A stretch of DNA of 64,000 nt from Mansonella perstans. Its lineage: Eukaryota; Nematoda; Chromadorea; Rhabditida; Onchocercidae. The stretch covers positions 62,001 through 126,000 of the forward strand of contig JBAMDO010000073.1 in NCBI GenBank assembly GCA_037074765.1. Direction: 5' to 3'. The notes under the pieces were generated by a model. The model worked only from the letters and a program-made list of their open reading frames with translations, had not been told where the DNA came from and did not search any database. The position numbers and the translations under genes are program-made. Positions 13,487 to 29,719 of the stretch are shown piece after piece (position 1 is the stretch's first letter; each line of letters opens with the position of its first letter).

Positions 13487-16400
13487 TTATCCGGACTGAG
13501 CTAACTGTTCCACAGAATGGAATATAGACCGATTTCTGCTTCGTTGGGCAATATTGTTGATGGTATTTTCCAGAATCCTTGCTTTCCTTCCCGCTTCATC
13601 CATACGCTTGGCTGTTCTTTTCAGAACTTTTTTCGTTATTGTGGCTGGTAGTGCGACACAAAATGCGCCAGACGATGAACTAAAAGATAAAAACAAATGT
13701 TCTGTCTACTATTTTTTGATTTTTAATTTCACACTCATTTTTAAAAACTATCTATTGATTTGAAGAATTCTTTTCAGAAAGCTTTTCAACTGGCATATTT
13801 AGGAATTGTGAGAACTTACTCATTTTCCTACTTTGATATATAAATTTAATTAACAACCAAACTTGCAACTTACTTGCTTTTGATCGGCAGTGAACGTAAA
13901 GGAGTGACTGACTGATGCGAAGATGCAGCTTTGCGCAAAGCTGTCAGAGTTGTGACTGAAATATTGGACGATTCCGAAATTACTGAATTCACGGTTTGGT
14001 GCTTTGATTATGAGCATCAACATATTGGGATAGTTTTCGTATTTTTGAACTTTTTGTTTTGGTTCAGAATCACCTGAATGTGACAGCTTCTAAGTTCCAG
14101 TGTTTGGAATTGTTACCAGTCAAGCAATAAATGTTTGGCAATACGACTCCCAGTTCAAAATATTCAGGATAAAATTCATACACACTGAATCTATTATTTT
14201 CAAGAGTTAACCTATTATTTTCAAAGGTTCGACAGTGGTTTCATGCATTGCAAACGATTCATTGGTTTGGGATAAGAAAAAAGCATTACGAATGCCTGAT
14301 GCTACCAAGAAGTCGAATTAAATTAATTTCAATTTCGAAAAGCAATTTATGCAAAGTAGAATTGTATTTGTAGGGACTTTTGTCATTTATGTATAGGACT
14401 TTTGTCATTTATGTAGAAATACCGGATAGCAGCGATTAAGATTATAAAAAGCAAATTATAAGTTTCAAACTCAGATTGCTCACTTTTAATTAGCTAAACC
14501 AAGCATAGCCATTAAACGGTAGCAGTCAACAATAAACATGTAAGGTATCAAAATATAAAACTGTTGAATGTGTTGCATAGAATGAGAGTACTGCTTGACC
14601 AATGCAGTTGAAAGCATATCACAATTCTGAACATTTAATTCATTTCAATAAAAAACGGTCCCAAATATTTCGGAAAACAATAATGCAGAAAACATATGAT
14701 TAAATGAAAAATAAAGTTTTAAGATTGTAACATATGAAAAATAATTTTCTATTTAAAAAATTTTTAAAAAAAAATTTAAGCTAACAGCATCTTTCACATT
14801 TGTTTTTTCTAGTTGCACCACTTACATACAATTTACTATACATAGTTATCGGTGAGATTTACTGTCACAGATATCAGGTGAAGCCTAAATATAGCAGCTG
14901 ATGCTACCAATGACAGACTCTTACTGTCGTTTTTTTAAAATGTTTTTTGCGCTACAATCAATAATTAATAGCATTTTTTTACTTTCGAATATGCTGTGTC
15001 GGAATACCGAACGACAAAATTTTCATTACATTTAAGAAAATTTTATAAATTTTCTTCCCTAAAATGAGCAAAATACTTTTCTTGTAAATATTGGAAAGTC
15101 CTGCGAAAGCCAAGAAAAGAGTTGAGAGCGATATCTAAATGAAAATCCTAGATTATAGCGATTTGCAAAAGATATTTCATGCGAATTAAGTTTGAAAAGC
15201 AGCTTATGATATCCGTTGGCCAACACAAATTTAACTTCAACTTCATCATATTTTTTTCAAAACAAATAAAAACCTTTTATGTAGTTGGCCTTAGCCAACT
15301 TGTCAGACTACTCGAACTGTTTTTGAACCTGCAAACAAGTAAGATCAGAACTCGAGAAGATAATACGAGCATGATATACCTAAGCAAACTATCACTTTAG
15401 AGTGAGGCAAAAGCATAACTGTTTTCATTACTTTTCCCATTCTAAAAGAAATATATCGTTTACGAAAACTGTTTTAAAAAAAACTGAAATATTCGAATTT
15501 TCATTTCTTCTCCATTCATGTCTCACTGCATTAAGGTCATAATGTTAAGTAAAGTGATGATGCAGCAAAATAGTAACTGTCCGATAATGGCTTAAAAAGA
15601 AGTCTGCAAAATTCTGTCCTGAATTTTTTGACAGATACGATTTTTTTTAAAGGCCTTTAAGAAATTTTGTTCGCTATTCGAAAAGCAATTGACTGATTAG
15701 GTCATTTCTGTCATATTGTCGACAAGAACGAAAATGATCTATTTTTTTAAAAAACCTTCAAGCTTCTTTCAAAAATTTTGAAAAAGTACTCAGGCTTTTT
15801 TCTTCAAAATCTTTGAAGATTTTTATTGTGTCAAAATTGATGACTTTCTGAAGCTGCTAATCGAAGTTGCCAATGGCAACGGAAAAAAAATTCCGGAAAG
15901 GAAACAACCGGGCAAGAAAAAGCTAGCTGCTTTGCCTCTCGCTAGGATTTTATGAAACATGTGGTTCGAATTTCCCGAACATAAAAAGAAATTTCAAAAT
16001 TAAAAAAGCTTTTTTGCTGCTGGAAGTAATCATTTTACATAGAAATTGCATTAAAAATCGCTTTTTCTTTTAACTTAATCCTCCAATGAAAAAGTGAGCA
16101 AAACAATTACATTTGACAGAGGAAAAAAAGTTGCCGTAGTGCCACACACATCGTTTAGTAATTCTATAAAATTTAAACACAAAATTCCTGACATTTGAAA
16201 AGAAAAAAGAGGGAAAAATAAATTGGAAAATTAGATGCTTGAAAAATGCAGCTTTCATAAAGAATAAAACAAGCATTTGAGAAAGAAAGCAAAAAATGCA
16301 AAGAAAAATTGGAAACAAATGAAAGGATATGCGGCACCAAAAAGAAGCAAATTTTGTGAAGGAAAGTGTGAGTGAAATGTTCGTGAATTAAAAAAATGCC

Positions 16401-19400
16401 GACAAATTGGTATATCACTTCTGGGATGAATAACAGAAAAAAATAACTTTTGAAGATGAGCTAAGAATGAAAGAACTGTGTTGGATCTTTCTTTCTTTTT
16501 CATTTTGACAAATTTCAATAGATTAAAACTATGAGTTGCATCGTTTATTATCCATCACTTTGAAACATTCCCGCTAATAAATCATTTCACTCCAAAATTT
16601 AGGTGAATTTTTCTTTTTAAACTCGGAAATATTCATATCATTTTTCCTTCTCTGCATTTCATTTCATTACTTTCCCTTTTTAAGTGTTGATAATTAAAGT
16701 TCACGAAATGTCAAAAGGGGTTAGAAGTCAAAAAATTTTAACAAAAAATTCATAGCACTCATATAAATGTCATTGGGGCACTTGAACTGTTGACATTCTC
16801 TAATCTGCCTCTTAACATCGCAAAATGAAGAAAAACTTGGTAAATGAAGATTTAAAATATGCTTTCAGAAAACTAAAGCACATCATCAAATGACATTTGA
16901 CTAGTATTAATTTCATAATTAACAATCATAATTGCCCAAACAAAAAGAGCCGATGGTTAGCTGAACAAATGGATGGAGGTATGAGTTTTTGGAAGGATGG
17001 GTGGATGATGGATAGTTGGCACATTCAAATGTTATTATGAATCTGTGGTAATAAATATTAAGCGTGATACCGATATTCTAAAGCATCTTTCGAAGTCTGA
17101 TACAATTACCTACCGTAATCATTATTCTTGGAATCTGTCATATCCGTATTTTTGCTTCTAAAGGCAAACGATCGCACGTCGCATAGATCGACCTTATCGT
17201 TCATTAACTCTGCATCAATCGGTAAATTTGTTGATCCATTCTTCAACTGACGCTCGATCTGATCCAGTGCTCGTCGCTTTGTATTTAGAGCACATAAATT
17301 GCATCTGCAAAATATTATTAATAAAAATTGACCAAATTTCTCATTTAAATTCTGGACTTACTTCTTATAGGTCATACAATATTGTTAACTTAGCAAAGTC
17401 ATTTCCCCCAAATTTTGAGTGGTTTTATCAGATATTAATAAGAGTCTCAAGATGAAAAATATTATAAAAGTTGCCTCGAGCAAAACAAAAATGAACAATG
17501 AGTTCGATCTTTTCTATTTTCCAGTGCAATCCTACAGCTATAAAATGAAATTTGACTTCACTACCCTTAGAATTTGCCAAATAAAAGAGCGGGTTTCACT
17601 TAATTAGCCTCTAAAATTTGATAAATCATTGAAATTTTGCCATGACATTTGATTAATCATCGATTTAACGATAATGATAGCGAATTTCTGTTCTCGTCAA
17701 TCAGTCTATATCGGAGAAAGGCAGCACAAAGAGGAATTGAACGTGAAAAGGAGAATTGAGAGGCGGAAATATAAGCTTTTTACAGCAAAAATCAAATAAT
17801 CCTCTCGAGTATTATAAAAAATTGGTCTGAAGAGGGCCTGATTGAAAAAATAGGATTCCAATCCCGAAATTTTCTTTTCCATAAGTTAGTTTTGAATTCA
17901 ATCAGACGCCTGTTTTTTTTTCGCCGTTTTATTCTTTAACCAATTTGAAATGTACAGATAATTCATCTACCGGTTATAGTCTTTGCCTCCAATTTTTTTA
18001 ACTAAACTTAATTTTGTTTGCACATAAATCAGCCAATTAAATTTTTTTTTAAGAAAAAAGAAAAAGAAGCAACTTGGAGGAATACAGCTTCGGGAAAACT
18101 CTAATGAAGAATAAACTTAAGAAAATGATTTTGGTGAGAGATTTAGGATATTAGTATCTGATGAAATAAGATCTGATGAAATGAAATATCTGATGAAATA
18201 TGATGAAATAAAAAAGGAAAACAGTTGCTCTTAAGATTTCAACCTGAAGGGAAATCCAAAAAGACGAAGTTTTGCTTATAGTTTATTTCATTTCTTTTTT
18301 TGGATGATTTTAGAATAATGTATTGTGCAAGAGATTGAAATTTCATCGAGTATGCAAATTTAAAATTTCAGAAGGTCAGATGAATATTGATTAATAGTAA
18401 ATGATGGTTAATTGATTGAAAATGAACCCTGAACAGTGCAACAAAATAGGGTAATTAATCAATGAAGGCAGTAGTAATCTCAGTGCTTTTTCTTCTCCTT
18501 CCTGTCATCTTTGTAAAAATGACAAATTGGAAGACAATGATAAATTTTCAAGTCTAAAATATTGTTGCTCTTTGCAAACCACACATGAATAGTCTGTTGT
18601 TGGCATTGTCATTGCATTTACATCCATGCCAACATCATATCAATCAGAATTGAGAAAATTGAAATAGAAAAAATGCTAAATTAAATAGCCATTTAGAAAT
18701 AAAATTTAAAATATTTCTCTTTCCCATTTGAGCCTCCTATTTTCGACTGTGCAAAAAAATGATGCTAGAATATTGTCATTGTTTTGAACTGCAAAATGAT
18801 TCATGAATTATTGCTGATCATAACTTTTCACTTTGAAAAATTTCATCAAAATCATAGAGCTCTGGGCGACATGTGAAAACGAGAAATGGTTTAGGAGAGA
18901 GCAACAATGGTATCATTAGAGAACGTTTCACGCAAACCCTTCGTGAAAAGTCTGATTATTTATAGCTTTCGTTTTCAACTCTGCCCATTGCTGACATTAT
19001 ATACCTTTCTCGTTTTTCTTTTAAATTGGTTTAGAAATTTTGAGAATTTACGATTGATAAGACTTAGTGTTTGTTCCTCTCAGCTTTATTTAGATTTCTT
19101 TAGCAATTTAAGTTCAACTGAATTCACTTGCATTTTTTTATTAATTTAATTGCATGAGATAGCAATTTGAAACTATTAATATTGATATTACGATCCAAGT
19201 TTTCATAAGCTCGAAATTTAGATTAAACACAGCACTTAACAGATATTAAATACCATAATCTAATTTAACACCTAAGGTAAGCTTATAACCCGGGCTATCA
19301 ACAAAATTATATTGAGTCGGAACATTCATTTTTGGAAATTATTTTACTTTAGTGACCAACCGTTCCTGCTGAACATTTGTCAACGACGCAATATTATTGG

Positions 19401-20911
19401 GATCATTTTTTTCGGAATTCATTTACGCATGATTTGCATCTAAACAAGTTGTCGTAACCAATAAGTTTAAATTATTTTCTACGCCCATAAAATAAACATT
19501 CAAACTATGTTTTACAATCAATTTCCACGTGCAGAATCACCGTTAAAGCACATTCCAAAAGAATTTTTTGACCGACCCGTAATCAATCTATCCGTTATTT
19601 GCATAATAACTTCTTATGGTTACATGCAGAAATAACTTTTTAAAACTTTTAATCGATAAGACAAAATTTCTTTGCTATTTGAACAGATGTCTTTTCCACC
19701 CAATCTTTTATTTGATTTCGATTTGTTCGAAAGAAAACATGAAATTTCCTTTCTCAAATGTCGTTGTTAGTAGTCATGCAAATAAAGTAATTTCTCTAAA
19801 GTGCTTGAAGAATTTGAATTAAAATGAATAAGAGGTGGAAAAATAAAAAACTTGAAGAACAGAAATTTTTGTTTCGTTATCTTCAAAATGAAACAATGTG
19901 ACCAATTTGTCGCAAAAATATAACAGTCATTTTTTTCTTCATTTTTCTTTCTCTTTTTTACTTATAGCAACAAATGAGCATTGTGTTGAATAGAGGTCAT
20001 TTCGTGCATGCATTGATGCACACATGCACGAAATGACCATAATCAAATTTTTCATTTGCAGTAATCCATCCTCCCATGGAACGAAATATTATTTCAATCC
20101 ACTGAATAAATGAGGAACGCGTAACAAAATTATTGATGTCGAAAAAAATTTTCACTTTTTTGGGCATTAAAATGGCATTAATTAATCGGTTTAAGATTGT
20201 TTCGGAAAAATTTGATCCGAAGAATGAATCGTTCAACTTTACCTCCTTAGAGACAAAAAACAAATCAAGCACCCTTCATTCGAGAGGAAAAAAACTCTCA
20301 GAGATTAATTGCTTTGTGGGAAAAACAGTGGCACAGTAGTTAAATTTCATTGATGCATTCCTGAAAAAAGTTACGAGTTTTCCGCTTTTTTAAAAATTTT
20401 AAATTATCCATCTGTGCAAAATATCTAATTTGTTCCACTTTGCTTTTCCATTTCTTAAAATTGATGAAAAATAGTTAAAATATTTCTAAACTATCTTGAA
20501 TCATTGAAGTAAGTTGCAATCTCGAGAGTTATTAGCGCCTAAAGATATCATGATTACGTAAAATTGACAAGATACGTCAGATTTTAATACAAATAGGAAT
20601 GCTGAAAATATTTGAAATCATTCGGGGAAAGATTCCGAATCATACATAATTCTGATTCTCTCTCAACATCATGGGAGAGAAAACGGACAGATGAAAATGA
20701 AAAATAGGAGTGAAAACAGGAGTGACAAATGACAAATAGCACATAACCTATTATTGCATACTTAGCAAAGACAGTAATTTGTGTAGTTTTCGGAAAATTC
20801 AAAAACTTACGGACAATGGCGATAGGGACATTTCTGCTTATGACCTTTTTTCGGCTGATTAAATAAACCATGATTGGCGCACAGTTGGCACATATATTGC
20901 TCTTTTGGCAT
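13487..20911 (-). CDS. DM-domain (doublesex/mab-3 family) transcription factor, 4 exons
   Basis: Exons on the minus strand: 20911-20811, 17304-17114, 13982-13874 and 13679-13487; all join in phase and give about 197 aa. Exon 1 opens MPKEQYMCQLC and, with exon 2, forms a DM zinc module with all eight ligands: C8, C11, H14, H24, C28, C33, C35, C38. The intron splits the module just before C35, inside the Pro34 codon. DM proteins bind DNA in the minor groove and drive sex-specific or neuronal development in the nucleus. The spacing H14-x9-H24 is one residue longer than in Dsx (x8), and the helix after the module (TKRRALDQIERQLK) differs from the usual RQRVMA-type helix. The tail is Ser/Thr-rich, then a basic helical stretch near LKRTAKRMDEAGRK. 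An AG acceptor abuts the ATG (20912-20913) and AATAAA lies 3' of the stop. Exon 3 could instead start at 13955, also in phase. It may be a mab-23-type gene; this is tentative. Intron 1 is about 3.5 kb and intron 2 about 3.1 kb. Confidence 0.85.
19995..20038. repeat. Perfect 16-bp inverted repeat with 12-base loop
   Basis: GGTCATTTCGTGCATG and its exact complement CATGCACGAAATGACC flank a 12-base loop. It lies in intron 1 of the DM gene. Confidence 0.85.
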
Positions 20912-21740
20912 CTATAATTAAACTCTTAAAAGTAATTTTAAATGCGGCAAAAAAAGCCAAACATTATAGTTTAAAGATTACTACTGATATTAAATAATGA
21001 TATTTCATATATTTCTCGGACAAAATAGCATTATACACCATGCAGATCTCCTGATAATTTACTACAAACATAGTCCCATTCATATCATTTGCAGAAGAAA
21101 GTTAGTTTAATTTTTATGCTTTATAGCTAAGTTAGTTCAAATCTTGCAAAGAGAAGTCAGTTCAATTCTACTTGTTCACTGATATTGTTTGCAAAATAAA
21201 ATCTGATACAATTATTACTTAATTAAAAAGGCTTTAAATACTTTTTTGGCTAAATAAAGCACATTGTATGAGCATTTATTAAATTATTTATATTAAAAAA
21301 AAAAATTATTAAACGATCAGAAATAGTTATTGCAAAAGAATATTTAATATGAATACGATAGTGTAAATAATTCATAAGATTTTTTACATAGAAATTTGCA
21401 ATAAAATAAGCCTAGCTAATACATGCTATCTTTACTATTCTAATAAAATATTATTCTTTTGACGAATTGAGCAATGCAAATTGAGGAAGTTGAAATTGAT
21501 GCTCATTGCTAATAAATGCAATATTAAGGCTTTAGTAATCAAAAGTAATAGTAATAATAATAGCAATAATAATTATGATATAACAATAATAATAAAAATT
21601 TTCTTCAAATAAGAAATTGGAAGAATATTAGCAAAAGTTTACAACCAATTCCAACAAATCATGAAATTTGAAATATTTTTAAAAAGAGAAAGGAGCAAAA
21701 GAGGAAGAGGAAGAGATAGAGAAAGAAGGCGGGAAAGGGA

Positions 21741-21741
21741 A

Positions 21742-21772
<31 letters not shown>

Positions 21773-21935
21773 AGCGAAATTGAAAGTTAAAAAGGCGGTG
21801 CCTTATAAGTGAAAGGCGGGACACATCCAGTGGAAAGCTGTTATACTTTTACATTTTGCAACCAACCAATGAAATAAGCGATATGTCTTTTCTCTCTCTC
21901 TCTCTCTCTGCCTTTCTCTCTCGCGCTCTCTTCCC
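21741..21935. repeat. GA tract and TC tract in inverted orientation
   Basis: An AG run of about 28 bases (21741-21768) is followed 120 bases later by a TC run (21889-21909) and further CT-rich sequence ending CTTCCC. The two could pair, or either could form triplex DNA. Confidence 0.75.
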
Positions 21936-24191
21936 AATCGGTGTAACACGATACTAAAGCTCAATTTAAGTGAAATTCAAAAATTTTCCAAATATTTCAA
22001 AAAGTTGACAATCTTTTGCTTCGAACCATCAAAGAGCATAAGATTTCATCGTTGGATCATTAAAGGATGAAGTTCGAAAAGCATTCCGAAATGATTCAGC
22101 TCAAATGTTACTGTTGCAATATTGACCCAAAAAAGTTCTGTTATTTGAGTTAATCGGATTTTTACTTTATTAACTGAAATGTAATGATGAATTATTTCCA
22201 ATTTCGCTTAAAAGCTGTTGAGTGAATTATTTCATTAAATCATACAAAATAGCGATCCGTTTACTAATTTTATGCAGAAGCTATCATGTTTTCGCAACTT
22301 AGCTTTTGTAGTTCTCAAAGTAAGAGTTGATTTTAAGTATTAGATTACTAAAAATAAAATGAAAGGGAAGGTAGCAAGGAAAATAAATTTGTACATCTCA
22401 TCTAAAATATTGCAACGGATTATAAGCAATGAATAATGAGTTGAATAGCACTTTATTTGAATCAGTCATTTTGTATGAATTTGAAAATTAGTAGAAAAGA
22501 GCAATAAAGGGAGATATTTGCAATGATCAGTCAAGATGCTTCCTTCTATGCACACTTTTCTACAAGATTAAATTACTTTAACCATCCTTCTGCTAAACTA
22601 TTTTAAACTTACTACAATTGATTTTGTTACCGAAAAGTATTTAGCTTTAAAAAATTTTTGTTGAATACAATTCAGGCCAAAGTATTACCTTTGACAGTAG
22701 ACTTTTTAAATTTAATTATAGTATATCAGTTTGAAAAAAAGAAGGATTTGATAAATTTTATTCAAGTGCCAGAAATGCGCTATTGGTAAAAATCCATTTG
22801 TTAAATGCACATTCGCGGCACAAAATTTTTGATGTATTGCAAAGACAGTATGTGATAATCGATATGCACTACTTTTGATAATGTCGATGAATGGGTGTGA
22901 AATATTGTCATTCATTTCGTTGTAGTACTCTGATAAACAGTATAGTTTGACAATACTTGGTGAAAAAGTGAATTTGGATAACAAGCAACAAGGAGAAAAC
23001 GAGTCGAATTGGCGAAACTTTCAACATTTGTTCAAATATTCTCACAAAACACTTGCTCATTTACTCAAAAAAGCAAATAGAAGTAACTGACACCATTTGA
23101 CAATGACACATTTTTTCCAATGATACAAGAGTAAAGTTATTCATTTCCGTTTTACCCTTACCTGACTCAAACAATTGGGGTGTAAAATTTTATAAGCTGA
23201 TAGCTTCACTCAGCTATAACTTCCTCATTAAACACTTTTGGTAGCTACTTTTTGGTAGTTTGACATATAATTATAATTAGCACATGACTAGGCTATTGTA
23301 TTGATCACTAAAGATAAGTTTGCAAATTTTTGATAACGACTCTTCAAATCTTTACATTTACATTTACCTTTCATCACTGGCCGGATATTTCAAACTAAAT
23401 TTATGCAATCATGAAAGAAAGGAAATACTAATAAATATTTAGAGATGAGATTTACCAAAGATTGATTAGAAATTATAATCGAAAATGTAAAGGAAAGTGG
23501 GAAGCTATGATTTAGCGAAAGCTTGCAAAAAAGGAAAGTTTCTTTTCAGAAAAATTTATTACTTAAAATCTCTTTGAAAATTGAAAAGAATCGAAAAAGC
23601 CACAAATCTAAGGCCCCAAATCGTTTCAGCGATCAGCCGTCCAACTAAATGAACATGTCTTATATTAATAATATATGGGGAAATTTTTCGTAAATTGTGT
23701 CAATAAATTATGAGTGCAAATATTTTTGCAAAGCTTAAATTTTTTGGTACCGCTGTGAAATCATTCACTCCTTAACTTTTTCTACTTTCCTTTCTTTGGT
23801 TCTTTTCTCATTTCATGTCAGTAAATTTAGAAGAACATAAATATTGGATAATAACTATTTCTAGAGCTTGAGATCGAAATTATTGTATATCATATCGAAA
23901 TTGTTCTGAAATGTGATTTCCCTTCGTAGCCCAAGCCATATGAAAAGTATTAATAATCTTAAACTTTGGTTCGGTTACGTAGGAGAGCAATGGATTAAAA
24001 GAATGAGGAAAATTTTAATTTTCAAGAAATTGGAAGAAACTTCAATTTTCATTTTAACAAAAGAATTTTTCTCGGCATCCACTTAAGCCATTACCGTTCA
24101 TTATTGTATCAACGAAACACGCACATTAAGATGAATCAGTTCTTTTTTGCAGTTGTTTGATTTTAGAAGCATTTCCCTGTGCAGCTTGCAG

Positions 24192-24325
24192 CAATTTGTT
24201 CAACTGGCTGAGGAAGTAAACAGATGAACATGGCGATTGAGGCAAAACTCTGTGGCCCAAATCACTCAACCTTTTAAGCATTGGTCCAGACATTTACCTA
24301 AGTTTTGCCAACGGAAATTAAACCT
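24192..24325 (-). repeat. Decayed dispersed repeat, copy 1
   Basis: On the minus strand this stretch matches 51334-51467 on the plus strand over the whole 134 bases, with a well-kept core (GTGATTTGGGC, then GAGTTTTGCCTCA, then CATCTGTTTACTT). The core could encode VIWATEFCL and HLFT in both copies, with stops around it, so it may be part of an old transposon gene. Confidence 0.7.
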
Positions 24326-26844
24326 TCCAACTATTAATGTCCGTGAAACCTTGTATTCGGTGGGGTTGAAAACTCTGTTGATCGTTCTTCTCAAATATGC
24401 TTTGCCGACATTCAGGAATCCATAGTGGCAGCAAATTCCAAATACTGATGATGGCCTTTTTTCAAGTAAAATCAAATTTAATAATATTTTAGGGTTCCTT
24501 CTCCACACACTACTGAACCATTTTTCGTCGTACGCAAAAATCCAATCGGAGAACGATTTATATGAAAGAAAATGACATTTTTATGCGGTGATTTTTTCAT
24601 CCTCGGTCTGGCAGAGAATCTTAGCAGAACTGACTCCGCGTATTAAAATAGTATATAATAAGGCTACATTTTTTTGATAATGATGCTAATATAAAGCAAC
24701 AAAGTTCAGTAATACAAAAAATAACTTTTGCAATTATCTTTACAACAGCTTAATACTTATTTTCATTATAGGAGAAAAATATAGCACCGTGAGTTGATAA
24801 GGTTACTCCATCAATTAGATTCAACAATTTTTAGAACTATTAACAAATTTTCGAGCATAATTTCCCTTAAAATAGTTTACTTATTGGTCATTTCACTTCA
24901 TTCATTTCGCACTCGTCTCACAAATCTCTTTCTTTCCTTAAACTATGCACCAAATAATTCGAATATTGGAAGAGATGCTTGGATTGAATGCAATTTCGAT
25001 TTTTTTAGTGATACAAGCAAAGTTGTTTAATACTTTCAGTTCAGAAAACTAAATTTTCTCACAACAAAATCTGTCCTTGTTAAGGTTATTTAATGGAATT
25101 GCTTTCGCTATATGTTTTTTTTATTCTTTTTTCAATATCTCAACATTTTGTATCTTTTTTTCCTAAACAAAAATCTTTCAAAAATTTGTAGCAAAAACTT
25201 CCAGAAATCATGATTTAACAAAGGAAAAGCAACGGGAAGAAGAAGTAATTTAAAGATGATGAAAGAAAAAACTTTAATAGAATATAACAATGCACTCTGT
25301 CAGAAAGAGTTGAATTAAAAAATCAAACAGATCGTTAAAATGCAAAATTTCGAATATTCTCACTTATAATATGTGAAAAATATGCACACATTCCTTTATA
25401 CTCGATTTTTTAAGATTTTTACTAATTTCTTTATTGCCATATATATTTGTGGACAATATACAGCCTGCTATTATCTTTGCACAGCAAACAACACTTTATA
25501 AAAGATAATAAGATGGAATTGATGCAAATAAATTAGAAATGAAATTGAATTTAAACAGATTTTTGATTTCAAAACAACAAACTATGACTCTTCACAGAAT
25601 TTTTATTTTAAAATTTTTCAAAAATTTAACAGTTCAATTACAAAATTTTCATTTGGAGGAAAAATTGCTAAAATGAATGATACGATAAATTGCAAATGCA
25701 TCAACATCCATTGGGATCATATCATTTCATAGTGTGGATCGTTAATTTGAAATAGCTGAACCGCTCAAATCTAAAATTCGATTTTCCGACATTACGTGCT
25801 GATGTTAACAATCGTGAGGATGGATCGGTTATTTCCAGGTTACGCGTGAGTTTGATGTACGGTTATCCTGATTTGTAAGCGTAAGAAAGGAGGGGAAGAA
25901 AGCGTCTTCTGAATAAGATAAAATCCATGGGTTAGGATTTGAGGAGTATTGAATGAGATGTATCTGTTGTGAAGAGTTAGGATTTGAAAAAAAATGGAAA
26001 GATGTATTTGTCAATGAAAATCCAGGGTTTGACGTTTTACAAAATGTATTTATGCGTGAAAAGCGTGAAAAGCTTTTTCCTATCAGTACGTGGAAGAACA
26101 CGTTGTATTAATGAGAGCCTTAAGATAGTGTTGGAAAAGACAATCATAGCCAGGTGATGGGAGAAAGGTGTTGGATAAGGATAGAATGATCGGAAACAAT
26201 AAATGGCAATGATTGCGGAGAGTGCTGGAGACAGTAGCATATTCGCATAAAATTTCTTCTGTAATGGTGGTAAAATAAGGAGAGCTAAGTTGATAAGGTG
26301 ATAAGATAAGATAAAACACTAGGTGAAGAAGAGAGAAGATTGTAAAGAACAATGAGTTACAGTTGGATAAGAATAGTTGTTAAATATTTCCAAGTATTCG
26401 TTGTTTCATTTTCCAACAGATTCAGAGCTTCAAATTAGATTAGTAGAATTGAAATTATGAGAAGAAAGGATATGGTGGTGAAAGGTTCAAGTTTTGATGT
26501 TACATCAGATAAAAAAAGCTTTAAATGCAAAACAGAGATTAGACATGAGGTACGGATATGTTGAGAGCGGAAAATGTCGACGAAAAAATACCATGAGTAT
26601 TTAATAATAAAATTTAATTAGTTAGAGATATCGGCTGATGACCTTATTTATTGATCTTCAGGTCACCATTAATCTTTGAATGGTTGTTGATTTTTGAATT
26701 TTTTTTAACCTTTCAGTTTTTAAAGTTTTTTTTTTTTTTTTTTTGATTGTTGTTGATCGATAATTTAATAATCGACCTCACCACTATATGATTAGTTTTT
26801 AGCCTTCATTAATAATGACTTGATACTTTGTAAGAGAAATTTAA

Positions 26845-26852
26845 AGTTTTTA
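26845..26852 (+). promoter_or_regulatory. Probable spliced-leader acceptor of ILF2
   Basis: The run GTTTTTAG ends 13 bases before the ATG with no upstream exon that would fit. This is the expected form of a nematode trans-splice acceptor. No transcript data are available here, so a 5' UTR intron remains possible. Confidence 0.5.
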
Positions 26853-26865
26853 GACTATCCCGAGA

Positions 26866-29629
<2,764 letters not shown>

Positions 29630-29713
29630 ATTTCAAAATGATTTAATTATACTTTCAATAATTATGCTTTTTGAAAGTGGTTTAATTATGTGTTCTTTCT
29701 TGATACTTTGCAT

Positions 29714-29719
29714 AATAAA
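29714..29719 (+). terminator. Polyadenylation signal of ILF2
   Basis: AATAAA lies about 85 bases after the ILF2 stop codon and is the first one in that 3' region. Confidence 0.6.

Larger units (their letters stand above)
20938..26840 (+). other. Intergenic region between the DM gene and ILF2
   Basis: About 6 kb between two divergent genes, so it should include both promoters. It holds GA and TC tracts (21741-21768, 21889-21935), a decayed dispersed repeat (24192-24325) and a purine-rich stretch on the plus strand (25850-26350) that creates pyrimidine-coded chance frames on the other strand. No gene is supported. A 27-base possible microexon is at 23368-23394 on the minus strand. Confidence 0.4.

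Noticed and set aside
16070..16518. Three overlapping minus-strand frames of 81-87 codons
   Set aside because: They overlap in different frames across a purine-rich stretch; all are Phe-rich artefacts of that bias.
22712..22984. 90-codon minus-strand frame
   Set aside because: Some protein-like flavour, but no convincing acceptor or donor and no family match.
24237..24508. Overlapping frames on both strands
   Set aside because: They lie on a decayed repeat; the open frames are chance or transposon remnants, not a host gene.
25829..26352. Three minus-strand frames upstream of ILF2
   Set aside because: They are the pyrimidine side of a purine-rich plus-strand stretch, with no start or splice context.
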